A stretch of DNA of 64,000 bases from an uncultured Saprospiraceae bacterium (GCA_938016265.1 CALLWB010000050.1:62001-126000), one strand, 5' to 3'; counted from the first letter of the stretch, positions 31,222-40,749 are shown. Notes: generated by a model not told the origin, from the letters alone. Numbers and translations are program-made.

Positions 31222-32529
31222 TTAGTCCTCTTTTGACAAGGGATTTTCCGGTTCATTTTTTTTCTCTTCAGCCGTAAGGATCAATCTTAAGGATTGGTCG
31301 TAGGTGAAGTAATTCCAAATCCAATTGATGAAAACAAAAATTTTATTTTTGACGCCTATCAGCTGGAACAGGTGGACAAACAGCCAGACTGTCCAGGCAA
31401 AAAATCCGGTGAATGTAAATCTAGGAAGATCGACTACGGCTCTGTTTCTACCAATGGTTGCCATGGAGCCTAGATCTTTGTATGCAAATGGCTTTTGAGG
31501 TTTGTTGTTTGCCAGGTGTTTGAGATTGGTGGCGAGTTGTTTTGCTTGTTGAATGGCTACTTGAGCTACTTGTGGATGGCCATAAGGGAGTGCTTCTGTT
31601 TGCATGGATGCAACATCGCCGATGGCATAAACTTCGTTGGTTCCGATTACTTTATTCAGGTTATCTACCTTAATTCGTCCTCCCTTTACTTTTGCTTCTT
31701 CAGGTAAACCAGGGATTCGGTTTCCTTTTATTCCTGCAGCCCAGATTACTTTTCTTGCGGGGATGGTTTCGCCATTATTCATATAAACAGTAGATCCATC
31801 GAAGTCATTTACCCGAACGTCTTTTTTTATTATAACCCCAAAGTCTTGTAAAAATTCTTCCGATTTGGCGGAAGATTTTTCTGACATTGTTTTCAGGAGT
31901 CGGGAGGCAGATTGTATCAGGTAGATATCAATTTCTTCGACATTCATTTCTGGGTAATCCTTTGGGAGAATGTATTTTTTCATTTCTGCGAGTGCGCCGG
32001 CGATTTCTACTCCTGTGGCGCCTCCTCCTACAATAACGATATCCAGGAACTCTTGTCTGGCTTGAAAATCGGGGATGGTCAGTGCTTTTTCGTAATCTTC
32101 CAGAATGGAATTTCGAAGACTGAGTGCTTCAGAGACGGACTTCATAGGAATAGCGTGTTTCCTGATATTTTCATTTCCGTAGAAGTTGGTATCTGCACCG
32201 GTGGCAATCACCAAAAAATCATAATTGACAAAGCCCAAAGTGGTATGGATTTGTTTTGCTTTTACATCGATTCGCTCTACCTCTGTCACCCGAATAAAAA
32301 CGTTCGATTTTTTTTGGAACATCTTCCTCAAAGGAAAAGCAATCGAACTAGGCTCCAGTCCGCACATGGCAACCTGATAAAACAGGGGTTGAAATTGATG
32401 ATAGTTGTTTTTATCAATCAATACAATTTGAAAATCATTTTTCAAGCATTTCTGTGCTAGGGTTAAGCCAGCAAAACCACCTCCGATTATGACTATTCTT
32501 TTTTTGTCTGATTCAGGTATATTGACCAT
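31222..32529 (-). CDS. ndh: Type II NADH dehydrogenase (NAD(P)/FAD-dependent oxidoreductase)
   Basis: 435 aa. The FAD-binding Rossmann motif is IVIIGGGFAGLTLAQKC near the start. The second, NAD-binding Rossmann motif is DIVIVGGGATGVEIAGAL. The FAD-closing motif is NEVYAIGDVASM. A hydrophobic, amphipathic C-terminal stretch (TGFFAWTVWLFVHLFQLIGV) should anchor it to the inner membrane. NDH-2 enzymes pass electrons from NADH to quinone without pumping protons. Assignment to NDH-2 rather than another pyridine-nucleotide oxidoreductase rests on this anchor and the overall layout. Confidence 0.9.
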   Translation of the reverse strand: MVNIPESDKKRIVIIGGGFAGLTLAQKCLKNDFQIVLIDKNNYHQFQPLFYQVAMCGLEPSSIAFPLRKMFQKKSNVFIRVTEVERIDVKAKQIHTTLGFVNYDFLVIATGADTNFYGNENIRKHAIPMKSVSEALSLRNSILEDYEKALTIPDFQARQEFLDIVIVGGGATGVEIAGALAEMKKYILPKDYPEMNVEEIDIYLIQSASRLLKTMSEKSSAKSEEFLQDFGVIIKKDVRVNDFDGSTVYMNNGETIPARKVIWAAGIKGNRIPGLPEEAKVKGGRIKVDNLNKVIGTNEVYAIGDVASMQTEALPYGHPQVAQVAIQQAKQLATNLKHLANNKPQKPFAYKDLGSMATIGRNRAVVDLPRFTFTGFFAWTVWLFVHLFQLIGVKNKIFVFINWIWNYFTYDQSLRLILTAEEKKNEPENPLSKED

Positions 32530-32628
32530 ATAATATATTCCTATTAAAAATTGGGGTAAAGATAAACAGGAGCAATTACAATTTTTTAATTAATTGCAAG
32601 AAAGAGTAAGTTGGTCTTCAAAGGCAAG

Positions 32629-32671
32629 GCTACGGTCCTAAAGCTGAGGCCTCAAGCCTGCCTGCCGTAGC
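32629..32671. repeat. Nested palindromic element
   Basis: A 7-bp perfect stem (GCTACGG/CCGTAGC) encloses 29 bases that themselves contain TGAGGCCTCA. It is markedly richer in G+C than its flanks. It resembles short REP-like palindromes, but only one copy was seen in the window. Confidence 0.4.
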
Positions 32672-32795
32672 GGAATAAGCTATAAGTTGTCAAGAAAATG
32701 AAAAGGCAATCCTATTTAACTCGTGTATAGGGAAATTGATTCATGCATTTTGAAGGGATGTAACCTTGTAAATTTTTTAAAAAATTCAGTTTTCA

Positions 32796-32831
32796 AAATA
32801 AAAAAGCCCTCATTGGTTTCCCAATGAAGGC
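32796..32831 (-). terminator. Terminator of the glyoxylate-shunt operon
   Basis: GCC(T)TCATTGG pairs with CCAATGAGGGC around a 4-base loop, followed on the minus strand by TTTTTTATTTTG. It starts about 27 bp after the aceA stop. Confidence 0.85.
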
Positions 32832-32857
32832 ATCTACTATTTAAAAAAGGCAATTAT

Positions 32858-34147
32858 CTAATGGTGAAATTGTTCTGTTTCTGTACTCCCTGCCATTGCC
32901 GTTGTCGAAGCCTTTCCTTGGGCGATGGTGTTTTGTATCGCGTCAAAATAACCGACACCAACGAAAGACTGATGTTTTGCTGCGCGGTATCCCTGTTGTT
33001 CATTCGCAAATTCTCGCTGTTGTAATTGAGAGTAAGCAAACATCCCTTTCTCCCGATAAGCACTAGCGATTTCAAACATGCTATTATTCAATGCATGCCA
33101 CCCTGCTAAGGTGATGAACTGAAATTTAAAGCCCATTTTTGCCAATTCTTCCCGGAAAACAAGCATGGTTTCGTCATCCAAATTCTCTTTCCAATTGAAG
33201 GATGGGGAACAATTGTAGGCTAGCAATTGATTTGGATATTTTTCATGGATGGCATCTGCAAAAGCTTTCGCTTGCTCTAGGCTCGGTTTAGAGGTTTCCA
33301 TCCAAAGTAGATCGCAGTAAGGAGCGTAGGCAAGTCCTCTAGCTATACTAGCTTCCAACCCATTATTCACATAATAATATCCTTCCGGCGATCTTTCTCC
33401 ATTACAAAAAGGAAGATCCCTTGGATCTACATCGCTGGTTATCAGATTAGCAGCATCCGCATCTGTCCTTGCAATGACTAAAGTGGGGACATCCATTACA
33501 TCCGCCGCCAATCGCGCTGCCAGTAGTTTGTTTATAGCTTCCTGTGTTGGGACAAGGACCTTTCCTCCTAGGTGTCCGCATTTTTTTGCAGAAGAAAGTT
33601 GATCTTCCCAATGCACACCAGCAGCACCTGACTTGATCATATGTTTCATCAATTCATAAGCATTCAAATTGCCTCCAAAACCTGCTTCAGCATCAGCGAT
33701 CAAAGGAACCATCCAGTCAATCGAATCGTCTCCTTTCATCCAGTGGATTTGGTCGGTACGCTGTAGGGCGTTGTTAATCCGTCTGACCAATGCTGGAACC
33801 GCATCTACCGGATAAAGCGATTGATCAGGGTACATAGTTTCTGCGGTATTGGCGTCTGCAGCTACCTGCCAACCAGAACAATAAATAGCCTTCAATCCCG
33901 CCTGGACTTCCTGAATTGCCTGATTACCAGTTAATGCACCAAGGGCACAAACGGCATCCTCTGGCTTATCCGTATTTACTTGTTTCCACAATTTTTCTGC
34001 ACCTACTCTAGCAAGGGTATGTTCTACTACTACAGAGCCTCTGAGATTCACTACTTCTTCTGCAGTATAATTTCGTTTTACGTTGGCCCATCTTGCATTT
34101 TCAGCCCAGTCTTTTTTTAGGGCGTTGATTTGGTCTTGTCTATTCAT
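32858..34147 (-). CDS. aceA: Isocitrate lyase
   Basis: 429 aa, the length of bacterial AceA. It splits isocitrate into glyoxylate and succinate. The catalytic loop KKCGHLGGK has C190 as the active-site nucleophile. Supporting motifs are [20 protein letters not shown] and [17 protein letters not shown]. It is the last gene of aceB-DUF2332-aceA, 69 bp after the middle gene. Confidence 0.97.
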   Translation of the reverse strand: MNRQDQINALKKDWAENARWANVKRNYTAEEVVNLRGSVVVEHTLARVGAEKLWKQVNTDKPEDAVCALGALTGNQAIQEVQAGLKAIYCSGWQVAADANTAETMYPDQSLYPVDAVPALVRRINNALQRTDQIHWMKGDDSIDWMVPLIADAEAGFGGNLNAYELMKHMIKSGAAGVHWEDQLSSAKKCGHLGGKVLVPTQEAINKLLAARLAADVMDVPTLVIARTDADAANLITSDVDPRDLPFCNGERSPEGYYYVNNGLEASIARGLAYAPYCDLLWMETSKPSLEQAKAFADAIHEKYPNQLLAYNCSPSFNWKENLDDETMLVFREELAKMGFKFQFITLAGWHALNNSMFEIASAYREKGMFAYSQLQQREFANEQQGYRAAKHQSFVGVGYFDAIQNTIAQGKASTTAMAGSTETEQFHH

Positions 34148-34216
34148 TGGTTGTTTCGTTATTGATTAAATAATTGGTGCAATGATTATTGTGTGAAATA
34201 TGGTGATTCGATGATT

Positions 34217-35317
34217 TTATAAATTCCAGTTCTCTTGTATGAATTGTATCCAGTCGGCATGGCCATTGGTGATAGCAACTAATGTTTCTGTTTTCTGGAA
34301 GTTTTTGTAGGTGACAAGCTCTACCGGGGTGTCTGCCGTCTCGTGTTTTATTCTTTGAGTACGCGTGCATTCTGCATTGATGTAATAGAAATCTCGTTCC
34401 TTGGACACCTCTTCCAACATTTGCCAGAAGGATTCGCGCTCCTGCTGGCTGAATTGATATAAAACATGGGTATGGTAAATGATCACCAACTGATCTCTGG
34501 GGATGGAGTCAATAGCCGCACGAAAATCGGGAATCGTATCTCCCTTTATTAGGAAATTTTGAGTACGATCGCATGCTAATTCTACTGCTGCTTCCATTCT
34601 TCCAAATCGATTAGTGTGATTGGGCCAGATCAATGCTTTTAGCCAGTCTGCCTGATCTTTTTGACGCAGATCTACAGGATTTTGGTCAATCCCAATCCGG
34701 CTGGCGATGTTTACTGGTTGATCTAGTCTAGGCATAAAATCTCCTTTGAGCATAGTCTTCAGAACTACTTTACTGTCAGAAGCGCCATATTCTACGAAAG
34801 TAGTCTCCTTCTCATATTGTATTTTATAATCCTCCCACCATAGATTTAACCCGGCACTCGGGCCAATCTCTACTAGATGTACTGATTTGTTTTCTTTTGC
34901 TGCGATAGAAGCGATGACAGGCACTAGATAGGCACATCTATTAATCCCATTTGTTTGGGTTGCCCTAGTCGCAATTAGATGTTTAATTGTATCGTATTGC
35001 TTTTCGCAGAATGCTTTGAATATTGGGAACGCCTCTTCTATCGGGCGATTGGTGATTTTTAGATTTGGGTAAAAATCTGCTAGCTCCTCCTGGGTATCAT
35101 TTAATAGCAAATAATGGACGGCAGCAAACAACATGTTTGGCAAGGGTTGCTTATCCTTGGTGAATGCTGCTAATTCAAGCAGTTCGGGATCATCAGCTAT
35201 TTTGAGCGATAGGTGCTCATATAACGGAGTTGTGCGGCATTCAATAGCATATTGTTTAAAAATACCCGCAAGTAGTTTTTTGTCAATCACGGTATAGTTG
35301 TTAATTGGTTGTACCAT
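34217..35317 (-). CDS. DUF2332-family protein inside the glyoxylate operon
   Basis: 366 aa. Matches to the DUF2332 family as remembered are LVEIGPSAGLNLWWEDYKI, the NIASRIGIDQNPVDLR segment and ALIWPNHTNR. EIGPSAGLN resembles motif I of class I SAM-dependent methyltransferases, so a methyltransferase fold is possible but the substrate is unknown. It lies 23 bp after aceB and 69 bp before aceA, so it is almost certainly co-transcribed with both. This placement suggests a role in growth on acetate or fatty acids. No signal peptide or membrane segment is seen, so it is probably cytosolic. Confidence 0.85.
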   Translation of the reverse strand: MVQPINNYTVIDKKLLAGIFKQYAIECRTTPLYEHLSLKIADDPELLELAAFTKDKQPLPNMLFAAVHYLLLNDTQEELADFYPNLKITNRPIEEAFPIFKAFCEKQYDTIKHLIATRATQTNGINRCAYLVPVIASIAAKENKSVHLVEIGPSAGLNLWWEDYKIQYEKETTFVEYGASDSKVVLKTMLKGDFMPRLDQPVNIASRIGIDQNPVDLRQKDQADWLKALIWPNHTNRFGRMEAAVELACDRTQNFLIKGDTIPDFRAAIDSIPRDQLVIIYHTHVLYQFSQQERESFWQMLEEVSKERDFYYINAECTRTQRIKHETADTPVELVTYKNFQKTETLVAITNGHADWIQFIQENWNL

Positions 35318-35340
35318 TATTAGTAATTATTTGATAGGAA

Positions 35341-36936
35341 TTATTTTATGTAATCATACGCCTCCAACGTCAAAAACTCAGGAAAATCAATGGCCGAAAT
35401 GAGATTTACAAATATGACTTCTGCATCTTCGAACCTACCATTTTCAAAGGCGGGTTTGCCGACATAATCTTGGAGTTTTGCCAATTCCTCGGGGATTAAC
35501 TTTTTCACGAAGTCGAGTGAAACAGTTTTGCCGTCCTCCGTTTTGGCATTATTCCTTATCCATTGCCATAATTGAGCGCGACTTATTTCTGCCGTCGCTG
35601 CATCTTCCATTTTGTTGTAGATGGCTGCTGCACCATTACCACGTAGCCAGTTTTCGATGTAAAGGATTCCTACATTAATATTCTCTCTTACTCCGTCCTC
35701 TGTAATTGTTCCTTCTGGTACCTTCAATAAATCGGAGGCATTTACAACTACATCCCATCTTTTGTTGTCAATATTATTAGGATTGGGCATGTGTTTATTA
35801 AAGGTATCTAGCGCCAATTGGACAAGGCCAGGGTGAGCGACCCAAGTACCATCGTGTCCATTTTCTGCTTCTCGTTGTTTGTCTATCTGCACCTTATTGA
35901 AGGCGGCTTTGTTTGCTGCCTCGTCATTTTTTACGGGTATTTGTGCAGCCATTCCTCCCATCGCATGAATCCCGCGTCGGTGGCAAGTCTGTATCACTAA
36001 TTGGGAATAGGCTTTCATACAGTGGACATCCATCCCCACTTGCGCCCGATCAGGCATGACAAATTTTGGGTTTTTGCTGAACCGTTTGATAATCGAAAAT
36101 ATATAGTCCCACCGGCCACAATTCAATCCTGCTGAATGGTCTTTTAGTTCCCATAATATTTCATTCATTTCAAATGAAGCTAGAATGGTTTCCAATAATA
36201 CGGTAGCCCGGATGGATCCTTGTGGTATGTTTAATGTTTTTTGAGCAAAGACAAATACATCATTCCAAAGCCGGGCTTCAAGGTGGCTTTCCAGTTTTGG
36301 CAAATAAAAGTAAACCCCACTGCCTTTCTTCAGTCTGGTAGGAGCATTGTGGAAAAAGTACAGCCCAAAGTCTACTAGTGCTCCACTGATTGGTTGACCA
36401 TCAACAAGGATATTTTTTTCAAGGAGGTGCCAGCCTCTTGGTCGTACCATAAGTGTGGCAACGTTGTCATTTAGTTGGTAAGTTTTGTTTTTTGTTGGGT
36501 GTTGGAAGGAAATTGTGCCTAAGTTGGCATCTCTGAGGTTGATTTGTCCTTCGATGATGTTTGCCCAGGTGGGCGAATTGGAATCCTCGAAATCTGCCAT
36601 AAATACTTTTGCCCCTGAATTTAGTGCATTGATGATCATTTTTCGATCTACGGGTCCTGTGATTTCTACTCTACGGTCTACAAGGTCATGTGGTATTGGT
36701 GCTACTGTCCAATCTGACGTTCTGATATTTTTGGTGTGTGGGAGAAAGTCAGGTAATTCTCCTTCATCAAATTTTGCTTGTCGTTTTGCTCGATTTAATA
36801 AAAGCTGCCTCCTCTTTTGATCAAACTCAACATGCAGTTTTGCTATAAATGCTAGCGCTGCAGGTGTTAATATTTCTTCATAGGCTGGAGATAGATTCCC
36901 TAAAATTTCAATTGAGTTAGTGAGTGTAGTATTCAT
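35341..36936 (-). CDS. aceB: Malate synthase A
   Basis: 531 aa from the chosen ATG (MNTTLTNSIEILGNLSP). It condenses glyoxylate with acetyl-CoA to malate. Signatures are VMPDRAQVGMDVHCMKAYSQ-type and RATVLLETILASFEMNEILW with DHSAGLNCGRWDYIFS, as in AceB. The frame is open to a start 54 bp upstream (36990), but that would place codons through the promoter and one operator palindrome. The 531-aa form also matches the family length, so the shorter start is used. Confidence 0.97.
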   Translation of the reverse strand: MNTTLTNSIEILGNLSPAYEEILTPAALAFIAKLHVEFDQKRRQLLLNRAKRQAKFDEGELPDFLPHTKNIRTSDWTVAPIPHDLVDRRVEITGPVDRKMIINALNSGAKVFMADFEDSNSPTWANIIEGQINLRDANLGTISFQHPTKNKTYQLNDNVATLMVRPRGWHLLEKNILVDGQPISGALVDFGLYFFHNAPTRLKKGSGVYFYLPKLESHLEARLWNDVFVFAQKTLNIPQGSIRATVLLETILASFEMNEILWELKDHSAGLNCGRWDYIFSIIKRFSKNPKFVMPDRAQVGMDVHCMKAYSQLVIQTCHRRGIHAMGGMAAQIPVKNDEAANKAAFNKVQIDKQREAENGHDGTWVAHPGLVQLALDTFNKHMPNPNNIDNKRWDVVVNASDLLKVPEGTITEDGVRENINVGILYIENWLRGNGAAAIYNKMEDAATAEISRAQLWQWIRNNAKTEDGKTVSLDFVKKLIPEELAKLQDYVGKPAFENGRFEDAEVIFVNLISAIDFPEFLTLEAYDYIK

Positions 36937-36959
36937 CAAACAAGTTAAAAAAACAAAAA

Positions 36960-36971
36960 GCGAATATTCGC
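36960..36971. promoter_or_regulatory. Operator-like palindrome 1 (aceB promoter)
   Basis: GCGAATATTCGC, a perfect 12-bp palindrome. It covers the predicted transcription start of aceB. An identical copy begins 34 bp upstream, about three helical turns away. Confidence 0.75.
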
Positions 36972-36976
36972 CAATC

Positions 36977-37007
36977 CAAATGTATGACATTTAGCGAATA
37001 TTCGCAA
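36977..37007 (-). promoter_or_regulatory. aceB promoter between two palindromes
   Basis: Minus strand: TTG (37007-37005), a 20-bp spacer, then TACATTTG (36984-36977), a full match to TAnnTTTG. Transcription should begin near 36970, giving a leader of about 35 nt. The -7 box lies between the two palindromes and the -33 box overlaps the end of the second one. Confidence 0.75.
36994..37005. promoter_or_regulatory. Operator-like palindrome 2 (aceB promoter)
   Basis: A second exact copy of GCGAATATTCGC, lying in the spacer and touching the -33 element of the aceB promoter. Two identical sites bracketing the -7 box suggest a repressor that blocks polymerase. The regulator gene is not in the window. 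Confidence 0.75.
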
Positions 37008-37452
37008 CCCCTAATTCAAAAAAGTACGCTCTTCTCTAATATTTTATTTTATTCAATACAGTTTTCAATGCGCATGTCCTGACATTTAGTGCCGTACAAC
37101 ACACTGTTTACTATTAAAATTTAATTCTGTTTAATAAATAACCATTACCTACACTACGTAACACACTAACAAACAACAAGGATTGCTCAAAAAAACATTT
37201 TGCCAAAAGATAATTTGCCATTATTCCATTTTTTATACATTTAATTCTTTAACATTGATTAGGGGTAATAAATTATGTTTGTGTCTCATTTAGTGTCACG
37301 CAAGACGCAGCAAAACTGTCCAATTAACATCTTTTAACAAAAAATTAACTTTTTTAAACAACATTGAACTCAATAATTATAAATAAAAATATATTTTTGC
37401 AGGCGAACTTTTTACCAAACTTTATTTCACCTAACTACCTTAACTCAAAATT
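37006..37452. other. Intergenic stretch between divergent aceB and M43 protease genes
   Basis: 447 very A/T-rich bases. The left edge holds the aceB promoter. Near the right edge is TATTTTTG (37392-37399), a full -7 match for the protease gene. No reading frame or RNA gene was recognised in the middle. Confidence 0.55.
37392..37399 (+). promoter_or_regulatory. Candidate -7 element for the M43 protease
   Basis: TATTTTTG matches TAnnTTTG, 53 bp before the ATG. The nearest TTG upstream (37364-37366) is 25 bp away, slightly too far, so the promoter call is partial. Confidence 0.45.
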
Positions 37453-39864
37453 ATGAAAAATTTCTCCTTGGCACTACTTGCCATCTTTGTTGTCTTAAGT
37501 ACAACCCTTTTTGCCCAACAAAGAAACTGTGCCTCTATGGACAATCTAGCCTACAGACAGGCAAATGATCCAGGACTTTTAGACAGAATGGAAGCTATCG
37601 AACGGTTTACCAACGACTTCGCTCAAGCACCCAACAACCAGCGCGCGGTAGTAACTATCCCAGTTGTTTTCCATATTGTTTACAGAACTAATGCAGAAAA
37701 CATTAGTACTGCTCAGATCATGTCTCAACTAGAAGTACTGAACGATGACTTTAGAAGATTAAATACGGACGCAGACAATACCTGGTCTCAAGCAGCAGAT
37801 ACCGAAATTCAATTTTGCCTGGCAACTGTTGATCCTAACGGGAATCCAACAACAGGAATAACCAGAACTTCTACTTCTGTAAATGGTTTTGGAACTAATG
37901 ATGCCGTAAAATTTAACTCCCAAGGAGGAAAAGATGCCTGGCCAGCAGATAAATACATGAATTTTTGGGTATGTAATATTGGCGGAGGAATACTTGGATA
38001 TGCACAATTCCCAGGAGGAAACCCTGCTACTGATGGAATTGTTTGTGGATCTACTTATACAGGATCTACAGGAACAGCTACTGCCCCATTCAACCTAGGA
38101 AGAACAGCGACACATGAAGTAGGTCACTATTTAAATCTTCGCCACATTTGGGGTGATGGAAACTGTAATGCTGACGATTTTGTAGCTGACACACCTACTT
38201 CAGACGCCTCCAATGGAGGTTGCGCGGTAGGACATGTATCGTGCAGTTCCGTTGATATGGTTCAGAACTATATGGACTATTCAGATGATGCTTGTATGAA
38301 TTTGTTTACTCAAGGACAAAAAACTAGAATGCAAGCAGTATTCGCTCCCGGAGGAGCGCGTTTTTCTTTAGGCAATTCTACTGCTTGTGGTGCTGCACCT
38401 ACTCCAACATGTAATGATGGAATCCAAAATGGAAATGAGACTGGTGTAGACTGTGGAGGAAACACTTGTCCTGCATGCCCAGTAACTCCTACTTGTAATG
38501 ATGGCCAGCAAAACGGCGACGAGACAGGAGTAGATTGTGGCGGTTCTTCTTGCCCAGCTTGTCCTTGTAATGGTTCATTAGTAACAGTAAATATTCTTTC
38601 AGATAATTATGGTTCTGAAACTACGTGGACACTCAAAAATTCATCTGGTACTACAGTTGCTTCTGGCGGCCCTTATGCAAATAACACTTCTTACTCTACT
38701 TCATACTGTCTTCCTGATGGATGCTATGACTTTACTATAAATGATTCTTATGGAGATGGTATTTGCTGTGGTTATGGCAATGGATCTTACTCTGTAACAT
38801 CTGGAGGAGCGACACAAGCATCTGGTGGTTCATTTGGCTCTCAAGAAATCACGAATTTCTGTGTAGGAGGTTCTACTGCTCCAACTTGTAATGATGGTAT
38901 CCAAAACGGAACAGAAACTGGTGTTGACTGCGGTGGTTCTTGCCCTGCCTGCCCTGTTACTCCAACCTGTAATGATGGTATTCAAAACGGAACAGAGACT
39001 GGTGTTGACTGCGGTGGCACTTGCCCTGCTTGCCCAACAGGTGGTGGTTGTGATGACATCGATTACCAAACCTTTGAGTCTGGATGGGGAATCTGGAATG
39101 ATGGCGGATCTGACGTAAGAAGAAGTTCTTCAGATGCAAATTATGCCATTGGCACCTATTGTGTAAGATTACGAGATAACTCAGGTAGTGCTTCTTCAAT
39201 GACAACCGACAACCTTGCTCTTGGCAGTTATAATGAAGTAACCATTGAATTTTCTTATTACGCAAGAAGTATGGAAAATGGAGAGGACTTTGCTGTAGAT
39301 GCTTCTACTAATGGAGGTTCAAGTTGGTTCTCAAATATCAAAAACTGGACAAGAGGAGTAGACTTCAATAATAATGGAAGATATGACGGCACAGTAACTA
39401 TTGTGGGTACTTTCACCAACACTACTAAATTTAGAATACGTTGCGATGCTTCTGGAAATAGTGACTGGATCTATGTGGATAATGTAAGCATTTCCGCTTG
39501 CTCTGCAGCTAGACAAGATGGTTCTAATGTTGTTTACTTACCAACAACAACTCCTCAGCCTGACAACAATCTAACCGATGTGTTCAGAGAAACAGAAGAG
39601 GAGTTATCGATTTCTGATTTGAACTTATTCCCGAATCCAACAACTGGAAACCTAACAGTAGCTTTCGATATGGAGGAAGCTGCTAAACTTGATTTCATGA
39701 TTGTTGACTTAACAGGAAAAGTAGTTCGTCAGGAAGTGATGAGTCTAGATGCTGGTGAGCAGCAAGTCAAAGTAAATGGCAACGACCTTGCTCCTGGGTA
39801 TTACTTTGTACACTTAGTAAATGGAAAAGAAAGAGTTTCAGGCAAATTCGTTATCGTACGATAA
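37453..39864 (+). CDS. T9SS-exported M43 (pappalysin-like) zinc metalloprotease
   Basis: 803 aa. The signal peptide (FSLALLAIFVVLSTTLFAQ) ends near residue 22. The M43 domain (about 60-310) has HEVGHYLNLRHIWGD from H221, the HExxHxxxxxH zinc motif, plus the downstream NYMDYSDDACMNLFT Met-turn. Two Cys-rich units (pattern CNDGxQNGxETGVDCGG..CPACP) follow, then a ~90-aa beta domain, two more such units, and a jelly-roll/MAM-like domain (DYQTFESGWGIWNDGG). The last ~80 residues are a T9SS type A sorting domain (LNLFPNPTTGNLTVAF, APGYYFVHLVNGKERVSGKF). It should act outside the cell on proteins or peptides. Confidence 0.93.
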   Translation: MKNFSLALLAIFVVLSTTLFAQQRNCASMDNLAYRQANDPGLLDRMEAIERFTNDFAQAPNNQRAVVTIPVVFHIVYRTNAENISTAQIMSQLEVLNDDFRRLNTDADNTWSQAADTEIQFCLATVDPNGNPTTGITRTSTSVNGFGTNDAVKFNSQGGKDAWPADKYMNFWVCNIGGGILGYAQFPGGNPATDGIVCGSTYTGSTGTATAPFNLGRTATHEVGHYLNLRHIWGDGNCNADDFVADTPTSDASNGGCAVGHVSCSSVDMVQNYMDYSDDACMNLFTQGQKTRMQAVFAPGGARFSLGNSTACGAAPTPTCNDGIQNGNETGVDCGGNTCPACPVTPTCNDGQQNGDETGVDCGGSSCPACPCNGSLVTVNILSDNYGSETTWTLKNSSGTTVASGGPYANNTSYSTSYCLPDGCYDFTINDSYGDGICCGYGNGSYSVTSGGATQASGGSFGSQEITNFCVGGSTAPTCNDGIQNGTETGVDCGGSCPACPVTPTCNDGIQNGTETGVDCGGTCPACPTGGGCDDIDYQTFESGWGIWNDGGSDVRRSSSDANYAIGTYCVRLRDNSGSASSMTTDNLALGSYNEVTIEFSYYARSMENGEDFAVDASTNGGSSWFSNIKNWTRGVDFNNNGRYDGTVTIVGTFTNTTKFRIRCDASGNSDWIYVDNVSISACSAARQDGSNVVYLPTTTPQPDNNLTDVFRETEEELSISDLNLFPNPTTGNLTVAFDMEEAAKLDFMIVDLTGKVVRQEVMSLDAGEQQVKVNGNDLAPGYYFVHLVNGKERVSGKFVIVR
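38398..39044 (+). repeat. Four Cys-rich DCGG repeats in two pairs
   Basis: Near-identical coding units of about 80-90 bp lie at ~38398-38487, 38488-38567, 38875-38955 and 38956-39044. Each encodes PTCNDGxQNGxETGVDCGG and CPACP. The pairs flank a beta domain, and the third and fourth copies are the most alike, pointing to recent duplication. Confidence 0.8.
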
Positions 39865-39888
39865 GCACTGAACTGAATTAACTTATAG

Positions 39889-39926
39889 TAAAGGCCTTCC
39901 TGATTTATTGGGGAGGCCTTTTTTTG
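39889..39926 (+). terminator. Terminator after the M43 protease
   Basis: AAAGGCCTTCC pairs with GGGAGGCCTTT (one G-T pair) around a 10-base loop, followed by TTTTTTTG. It lies 25 bp after the stop. Confidence 0.85.
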
Positions 39927-39980
39927 TTGTAGAGGGACTTATTTTAATTGAAATACATTACATTAGTGAAAATTTGATTG

Positions 39981-40514
39981 ATGCCTACAATTCTCATTAT
40001 ATTAATTTTTGTTATAGTTTTTGCTGTGCTTGTTGGTATTTTGCTAGCCTTGTTCCTTCCGGCAAATTGGAAAACGGAAACAGACATCACTGTCAAGGCG
40101 ACAGCAAAACAAGTATTCCATCAGATAAATAAAAGTAAAAACTGGCAAAACTGGACCGTTTGGAGTCCTGTATATGATGAGACGATTGCTATCGAACTAG
40201 GAGAAGAACAGGATGGGCTTGGGGCGATTCAAACCTGGAAAAACACGCAAATGAATGGTATCATGACCATTGTGGAGAGCAAAACGGATGAAGCAGTACA
40301 GTTTCATTTTGATCTGGAATCTCATCGATTTATTATTTATTCGAGAATGATTCTGCAACCTGTTGACGATCAGGTAAAAATAATCTGGACGTCCAAATAC
40401 AGCCAGGAAGGGATCAACCCTTTTGAACGCCTGCAAGGAATAGCTCTAAAAAAATTGATGCTGAATAATAAGCAGATTAGCCTGAGCAGACTGAAGTCCT
40501 TTCTGGAGTCTTAG
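39981..40514 (+). CDS. SRPBCC-fold (polyketide cyclase-like) protein with N-terminal membrane helix
   Basis: 177 aa from ATG 39981; a TTG one codon earlier is less likely. Residues 2-26 form a membrane helix (TILIILIFVIVFAVLVGILL). The rest matches the SRPBCC/START ligand-binding fold: TDITVKATAKQVFHQINKSK at the start and WTVWSPVYD. Ligand and role are unknown. It is probably held at the inner membrane with the binding domain exposed. Confidence 0.8.
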   Translation: MPTILIILIFVIVFAVLVGILLALFLPANWKTETDITVKATAKQVFHQINKSKNWQNWTVWSPVYDETIAIELGEEQDGLGAIQTWKNTQMNGIMTIVESKTDEAVQFHFDLESHRFIIYSRMILQPVDDQVKIIWTSKYSQEGINPFERLQGIALKKLMLNNKQISLSRLKSFLES

Positions 40515-40749
40515 ATTTTCCTTTTTAAAACTGCAAAGGCGCAAAGTTTTATCGTTTGGGGATGGATGATCATGTTGGATGTAAATGTCTATTTAAACGC
40601 AGAGGAGCTGGGGCGCAGAGTTATTTTTGTAATAGTGATGATGGATCGCGCTGTGTTAACCGCCATCGCAGTTCCTTTCGCTTTTTGAACTGCCGAAAGT
40701 CGGACCACCTTCAACACCCTTCGAGATCGTGAAGGAATCCGTTACCAAT

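Larger units (their letters stand above)
32530..32857. other. Intergenic stretch between aceA and ndh
   Basis: 328 bp. It contains the aceA terminator (32796-32831) and a G/C-rich inverted repeat (GCTACGG at 32629-32635 against CCGTAGC at 32665-32671) with a smaller palindrome TGAGGCCTCA inside its loop. The rest is A/T-rich with no gene seen. Confidence 0.55.

Noticed and set aside
36937-36990. Longer aceB start at 36990
   Set aside because: It would read codons through the promoter -7 box and one operator palindrome and adds a segment not found in malate synthase A.
38398-39044. Possible CRISPR-like array from regularly spaced DCGG repeats
   Set aside because: The repeats are in frame, coding, contiguous in pairs and without unique spacers of constant length.
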